From: Rheinheimera sp. | GTDB lineage: Bacteria > Pseudomonadota > Gammaproteobacteria > Enterobacterales > Alteromonadaceae | Assembly (NCBI RefSeq): GCF_020217005.1 | Contig: NZ_JAIWOI010000054.1 | Coordinates: forward strand, 1-10,000 | Direction: 5' to 3' | Length of the DNA stretch: 10,000 nt | In this document: piece after piece, positions 6,921-10,000 of the stretch | Layout of the letters: the number at the start of each line of letters is the position of its first letter | Position numbering within the stretch: the stretch's first letter is position 1 | The notes under the pieces: generated by a model | Told to the model about the DNA's origin: nothing | The model's database searches: none | The model's input: only the letters and a program-made list of their open reading frames with translations | Program-made: the position numbers and the translations under genes

Positions 6921-7766
6921 ATGATTTTCAAAAGCACAGAACACTATATTTTATCGCCAGAGTTAGCATTGGCAGTGAACGCCGCTGTTACTTTAGAAAA
7001 ACCTTTATTGATCAAAGGTGAACCAGGTACGGGCAAAACCCGCTTAGCAGAAGAGCTGGCCGCGAGTTTAGGCACTGAATTAATTAACTGGCAAATTAAG
7101 TCCACCAGTAAAGCTCAGCAAGGTTTGTATGAATATGACGCTGTATCACGCTTACGGGACGGCCAGTTGGGTAGCGAGCGGGTTGCCAACATTAGCAATT
7201 ACATTAAACCAGGCAAGCTATGGACTGCTTTTACTGCAGAAAAACGTCCTGTGTTGTTGATCGACGAAATCGATAAAGCTGATATCGAATTTCCCAACGA
7301 TTTATTGCATGAGCTGGACAGGATGTCTTTTGATGTCTACGAAACAGGCGAACGCATTGCAGCAAAACAAAGACCTATAGTGGTGATCACCTCGAATAAC
7401 GAGAAGGAATTGCCTGATGCATTTTTACGTCGCTGCTTTTTCCACTATATACGTTTTCCTGACAAAGATACGTTAACGCAAATAGTGCTGGCGCATTTCC
7501 CGACCCTGCAGGCCGATTTACTGACAGCGGCGCTGGAGGTGTTTTTTGATTTAAGAGCAGTAGATGCCTTAAAGAAAAAGCCATCAACCTCGGAGCTTTT
7601 GGATTGGTTAAAGCTGTTACTGGCTGAACAGATAGCGCCGTCTGTACTGCATGATAAGCAACATCAGGGGGGATTAATGCCCTTGTATGGCGCCTTGCTG
7701 AAAAACGAACAGGATGTTGCCCTGCTTGAAAAACTGGCGTTTATGACCCGTCGTCCTGGACGTTGA
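6921..7766 (+). CDS. MoxR-family AAA+ ATPase
   Basis: A cytoplasmic AAA+ ATPase of 281 residues. Walker A is GEPGTGKT (33-40), and Walker B is VLLIDEIDKA (111-120) with the catalytic Glu116. Sensor 1 is in VITSNNEKELPDAFLRRC, with the arginine-finger region RRCFFHYIRFP just after. The NWQIKSTSKAQQGLYEYD segment (56-73) and WTAFTAEKRPVLL are typical of MoxR proteins of the CoxD/PA2707-like kind. MoxR ATPases usually act with a VWA protein as chaperones for assembling or activating other complexes, and the next gene, one base away, is just such a partner. The C-terminal lid domain is short. AAAGGA at 6901-6906 is 14 bases from the ATG, an unusually long gap, so another ribosome-binding arrangement may be used. 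No in-frame ATG, GTG or TTG precedes it before the stop at 6885-6887. The substrate is unknown. Confidence 0.92.
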   Translation: MIFKSTEHYILSPELALAVNAAVTLEKPLLIKGEPGTGKTRLAEELAASLGTELINWQIKSTSKAQQGLYEYDAVSRLRDGQLGSERVANISNYIKPGKLWTAFTAEKRPVLLIDEIDKADIEFPNDLLHELDRMSFDVYETGERIAAKQRPIVVITSNNEKELPDAFLRRCFFHYIRFPDKDTLTQIVLAHFPTLQADLLTAALEVFFDLRAVDALKKKPSTSELLDWLKLLLAEQIAPSVLHDKQHQGGLMPLYGALLKNEQDVALLEKLAFMTRRPGR

Positions 7767-7767
7767 T

Positions 7768-8946
7768 ATGCTGATTTCGTTCTTTTTGACCTTGCGTAAA
7801 TATGGCCTGAAATCCAGCATCACCGAACTTATGGATTTACTCAAAGCATTACAACAGCAGATAATTTTTGCCAGTACTGATGATTTTTATCTGTTGTCGC
7901 GTTTGTGTCTGGTCAAAGATGAAGGCCAATACGACAAATTTGACCGGGCTTTTGCGGAATACTTTGATGGTGTTGACGTATTGGATTTAGCTTCACTTAT
8001 TCCGGATCACTGGCTGCTGCCAGGCTTAATCCGTCAGTTAAGTGACGAAGATAAAGCTAAGCTGGCCTCTTTGGGGGGCCTCGAGCAGTTGCTCGAGCAA
8101 TTTAAGCAGCGTTTAAAGGAGCAGCAGGAAAAGCACGCAGGCGGCAATAAATGGATAGGCACCGGCGGCTCCTCGCCTTTTGGCGCTTATGGTTTTCATC
8201 CTGAAGGCATCAGAGTGGGCCAGCAGGGCAGTGGCCAGCGCCGTGCAGTAAAAGTCTGGGATAAAAGAGACTTTAAAGAGTTTGATCAAAATGCTGAACT
8301 TAATCACAGAGCTATGCAACTGGCGCTTCGGCAACTGCGGCGCTTCGCTCGTACGGGGCTGGCCACTGAACTGGATTTAAACGGCACCATAAAAGCCACA
8401 GCACAGCAGGCCGGCTGGCTGGATTTACAGTTTCAGAGCGAGCGTCACAATGCTGTAAAAGTGCTGATGTTTTTTGATATTGGCGGCTCTATGGATGATT
8501 ACATTCATGAATGTGAACAACTCTTCGCTGCTGCTCGAACTGAATTTAAGCATCTGGAATTTTTTTATTTTCATAACTGCGTTTATGAGCAGGTATGGCG
8601 CACTCATCAAAGGCGTCATGCTGATGCAGTGTCTATTACTCAGCTATTGCAGACCTACCACAGTGACTACAAAGTGATTTTTGTCGGTGATGCCACTACG
8701 GGGCCCTATGAAATTACCTACCCTGGAGGCAGTGTTGAGCATTTTAACGCTGAATCCGGGGAAGTCTGGCTGAAACGCCTGTTAGCGCACTTCACAAATG
8801 CAGTGTGGCTGAATCCACAACCACAAGCCTGGTGGAGTCATTATCACTCCATTGAGATACTGCAAAAACTGATGCAAAACCAAATGTATGGTATGACCTT
8901 GGATGGTTTAAGCGGCGCGATCCGCCATTTATCCAAGCGGCATTGA
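7768..8946 (+). CDS. VWA-domain protein, CoxE-like, partner of the MoxR ATPase
   Basis: A 392-residue protein with a helical N-terminal half and a C-terminal von Willebrand factor A domain. The charged helix at about 103-124 (LEQLLEQFKQRLKEQQEK) may form a coiled coil. It is followed by a glycine-rich conserved segment, GGNKWIGTGGSSPFGAYGFHPEG (125-147). The metal-site motif is MFFDIGGSMDDYI (234-246): Asp237, Gly239 and Ser241, so the first serine of the usual DxSxS is glycine. A later site motif is FVGDATTGPYE (306-316), with Asp309. No signal peptide or membrane helix is seen, so it should be cytoplasmic, bound to the ATPase. The ATG begins one base after the TGA of the ATPase gene, which implies translational coupling. 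Family relatives assist maturation of enzymes such as CO dehydrogenase, but no such client is visible here. Confidence 0.9.
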   Translation: MLISFFLTLRKYGLKSSITELMDLLKALQQQIIFASTDDFYLLSRLCLVKDEGQYDKFDRAFAEYFDGVDVLDLASLIPDHWLLPGLIRQLSDEDKAKLASLGGLEQLLEQFKQRLKEQQEKHAGGNKWIGTGGSSPFGAYGFHPEGIRVGQQGSGQRRAVKVWDKRDFKEFDQNAELNHRAMQLALRQLRRFARTGLATELDLNGTIKATAQQAGWLDLQFQSERHNAVKVLMFFDIGGSMDDYIHECEQLFAAARTEFKHLEFFYFHNCVYEQVWRTHQRRHADAVSITQLLQTYHSDYKVIFVGDATTGPYEITYPGGSVEHFNAESGEVWLKRLLAHFTNAVWLNPQPQAWWSHYHSIEILQKLMQNQMYGMTLDGLSGAIRHLSKRH

Positions 8947-9005
8947 AAAGGTCAGTCGAACTGATTAAAGTGATTTATTCATCAGGCATTTAGCTAGGAA
9001 TTGTG

Positions 9006-10000
9006 ATGCAGCACGAACCGCAGGACCATCCGGAGATCAGAGAAGTCGCGCCTGACACTTTTGTCGATGAAACAGGTCATCAACTGACCAAAAAAGAAGT
9101 ACGGCAAATAGTGACGCCTCATGCCTTTACCGTCGCTGAGCCATTGATAGGACAGCCCCTGGCTAAGCCTTTGCGTAGGGGCTTAGCTATGGCAATTGAC
9201 GGCTTAATAATCAGTGGCCTTGCATCTGCCAGTTTGGTTTTTGTTTTGCCCACTATGTTGTATTTGTGCTGGAACAGGTTCAAGGCCCAAAAGAAAAACC
9301 ACCTGCTTTTAATGGTGTTTGCAACCTTATGTATGCTGAGTACGCTGACTTGGGCACCCCAACTTGTCCAGAATGAGTCAACATCGGCCGCCGATCTGGA
9401 CTTGACGCCAACTGCGGCTGCAGAGCTGGCAGATGTCTCTCTGGCACTTTCAACTCAGGATTGTGATGCAAGTTGCGCCGACCAGAAAACAAAAAATCTG
9501 GCGCTAGAGTTGCAAAATTCAGGCGTAAGTATCAAGCAGCAAAAAGATCTGCTGGACGGAATTCTTGATTTAACTGAACTGAAAGGTGCGGAAAAACGCG
9601 CTTTAATTGAAAAGTATGTGGCGGAGCCAAAAGCTGTTGCCGAGTCTGCAGAAACCGCACCAAAAGAAACAGCATCTTATTCTGTACTGGATAAATTAAA
9701 GAACTCCGATTACAGCCTGATCAAATGGGTCAAAGGTATAATGGCAGATTTTGGTTTGGGTTTTGGCTGGGCTATGTTGTATTTCACTTTTTTTATCAGT
9801 TGGAATAACGGCCAAACGATAGGCAAGCAATTGGCCCGTATCAGGGTGGTGCAGTTGGATAATCAGCCTTTAACTTTATGGGCATCATTTAGCCGGCAAG
9901 GGGGATATGGCGCTGGTCTTGCGACAGGGTTAATTGGATTTGCACAAATACTCTGGGATCCAAACCGACAGGCTATACAAGATAAAGTCGCCAGCACAGT
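9006..10000 (+). CDS. RDD-family membrane protein with a long insert (partial at right edge)
   Basis: The frame is open from the ATG at 9006 to the window end, giving 331 residues so far. AGGA lies six bases from the ATG. After a polar N-terminus (1-55), the RDD hallmark LRRGLAMAIDGLIIS (56-70) leads into the first membrane segment (about 60-90), with a second at about 99-117 (HLLLMVFATLCML). A polar region (about 118-240) follows, holding CDASC (153-157) and a charged, helix-rich stretch. Then come a third segment (about 249-266), NNGQTIGKQLARIRVV (267-282), the second RDD signature, and WDPNRQAIQDKVAST (317-331), the third. The order of RDD motifs is complete, so little is probably missing. 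RDD proteins are linked to ion exchange or transport in some bacteria, but the function of this one is unknown. It lies 59 bases after the VWA gene and may belong to the same operon. Confidence 0.88.
   Translation, partial: MQHEPQDHPEIREVAPDTFVDETGHQLTKKEVRQIVTPHAFTVAEPLIGQPLAKPLRRGLAMAIDGLIISGLASASLVFVLPTMLYLCWNRFKAQKKNHLLLMVFATLCMLSTLTWAPQLVQNESTSAADLDLTPTAAAELADVSLALSTQDCDASCADQKTKNLALELQNSGVSIKQQKDLLDGILDLTELKGAEKRALIEKYVAEPKAVAESAETAPKETASYSVLDKLKNSDYSLIKWVKGIMADFGLGFGWAMLYFTFFISWNNGQTIGKQLARIRVVQLDNQPLTLWASFSRQGGYGAGLATGLIGFAQILWDPNRQAIQDKVAST

Noticed and set aside
8080..8097. Repeated ctcgag with a six-base spacer, a short palindromic pair
   Set aside because: It lies inside the VWA gene and encodes the repeated Leu-Glu-Gln of a charged helix, so codon repetition explains it.
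8951..8967. Small hairpin (tcagt/actga) after the VWA gene
   Set aside because: A five-base stem with no U run is too weak to be a terminator, so the RDD gene may still be cotranscribed.
1..10000. Search by eye for CRISPR repeats, tRNA or rRNA genes, transposase genes and attachment sites
   Set aside because: None was seen. The gene content and base composition look even throughout, which argues against a recent island.

Overview
The window looks like ordinary chromosome from an aquatic gammaproteobacterium of the Alteromonadales/Chromatiales type. Rheinheimera or Alishewanella would fit. This is an inference from the moderate GC content, the gene set (an RluA close to the E. coli form, a rhombosortase, a gamma-glutamyltransferase, CysK, and a MoxR/VWA/RDD group) and the dense packing. 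I saw no rRNA, tRNA, insertion sequence, phage gene or CRISPR array. No stretch longer than about 230 bases lacks a gene.

Layout. (1) 2-399, plus strand: the tail of an unidentified gene, then a small DUF1905 protein overlapping it by one base. (2) 442-2017: two RluA-family pseudouridine synthase paralogues pointing away from each other across a 229-base gap. (3) 1980-2582, minus: a rhomboid-type membrane protease of the rhombosortase kind, overlapping the end of the second pseudouridine synthase gene tail to tail. (4) 2722-5211, plus: an exported gamma-glutamyltransferase precursor followed after 21 bases by a crotonase-fold enzyme whose residues point to enoyl-CoA isomerase rather than hydratase. 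(5) 5285-6805, minus: cysteine synthase CysK, its strong terminator, then a small lipoprotein gene. (6) 6921-10000, plus: a MoxR-type AAA+ ATPase, a VWA/CoxE-like protein one base further on, and 59 bases later an RDD-family membrane protein that runs off the right edge.

How the genes relate. The MoxR/VWA pair is a known kind of chaperone-like module. The RDD protein behind it may be a membrane partner, or may just be next door. The rhombosortase implies GlyGly-CTERM substrates elsewhere in the genome, since none is encoded here. GGT (glutathione breakdown in the periplasm) and CysK (cysteine synthesis) both touch sulfur and cysteine metabolism, but they lie on opposite strands with convergent genes between them, so a shared programme is only speculation. 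Nothing here is clearly a new system. The MoxR-VWA-RDD group and the rhombosortase are the parts most worth following up.
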